A DNA stretch of 64,000 nt from Rhizobium sp. Root1203 (GTDB lineage Bacteria; Pseudomonadota; Alphaproteobacteria; Rhizobiales; Rhizobiaceae), in contig NZ_LMCW01000005.1 of NCBI RefSeq assembly GCF_001424945.1, positions 1-64,000 of the forward strand, given 5' to 3'. How positions within the stretch are numbered: position 1 is the first letter of the stretch; every line of letters begins with the position of its first letter. The notes below the pieces were generated by a model. That model ran no database searches, was not told the DNA's origin, and worked only from the letters and a program-made list of their open reading frames with translations. Made by a program: the position numbers and the translations under genes. This document shows positions 63,860 through 64,000 of this stretch, one piece after another.

Positions 63860-64000
<141 letters not shown>

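Overview
The window looks like a chromosome, or more likely a chromid or megaplasmid, of a Rhizobiaceae alphaproteobacterium (Ensifer/Sinorhizobium/Rhizobium type). The evidence is high-GC coding with long antisense open frames, a catabolic alpha-galactoside locus in the agp order known from Sinorhizobium meliloti, a CCCCTCCCC-armed rhizobial intergenic repeat, a PraR-like small regulator, DUF2934 genes and EcfG-type promoter motifs. Most of the DNA encodes ABC importers next to the enzymes that use the imported compound. No species can be fixed from the sequence alone.

Layout. 1-111: end of an IS630-type transposase. 264-7336: arabinoside module with a sugar ABC importer, a GH51 alpha-L-arabinofuranosidase and an ArsR-type regulator. 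7.9-18.1 kb: alpha-galactoside locus, with AraC regulator agpT divergent from agaL1-agpA-agpB-agpC-agpD-agaL2. 18.1-20.9 kb: a DUF899 protein and an ABC exporter. 21.1-29.7 kb: complete histidine utilisation cluster hutF-hutC / hutI-hutH-hutG-hutU-hutD, interrupted by an intergenic repeat element and by a decayed PIN-domain toxin gene. 29.9-44.0 kb: a run that reads as organosulfur acquisition (tauABC, an NtaA/SnaA-type flavin monooxygenase, metQNI, a COG4529 flavoprotein, a dipeptide-type ABC importer, a cysteine-free CMD protein). 44.2-45.7 kb: a PAS-GGDEF protein and a DUF2934 protein. 45.8-56.0 kb: a second sugar module with two Gfo/Idh/MocA oxidoreductases, a natural Gfo/Idh/MocA-aldo/keto reductase fusion, a sugar ABC importer and an AraC regulator. 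56.0-60.2 kb: LysR regulator divergent from a xylonate-type dehydratase and a XylX-type FAH-fold enzyme, which is the middle of a non-phosphorylating pentose route. 60.4-64.0 kb: small lipoprotein, PraR-like regulator, DUF2934, two tiny membrane proteins, GST-like protein, SDR and the end of a thiolase.

How it works together. Regulators sit next to, and mostly divergent from, the operons they probably control. In four of the importer operons (agp, tau, met and the 54-kb sugar operon) a GC-rich hairpin lies directly after the binding-protein gene and before the next cistron. That is the architecture expected to make much more binding protein than membrane complex. The most unusual gene is the 667-residue oxidoreductase fusion at 48784-50787, which keeps the catalytic residues of both halves. 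No CRISPR array, rRNA, tRNA, prophage or obvious defence system was found.
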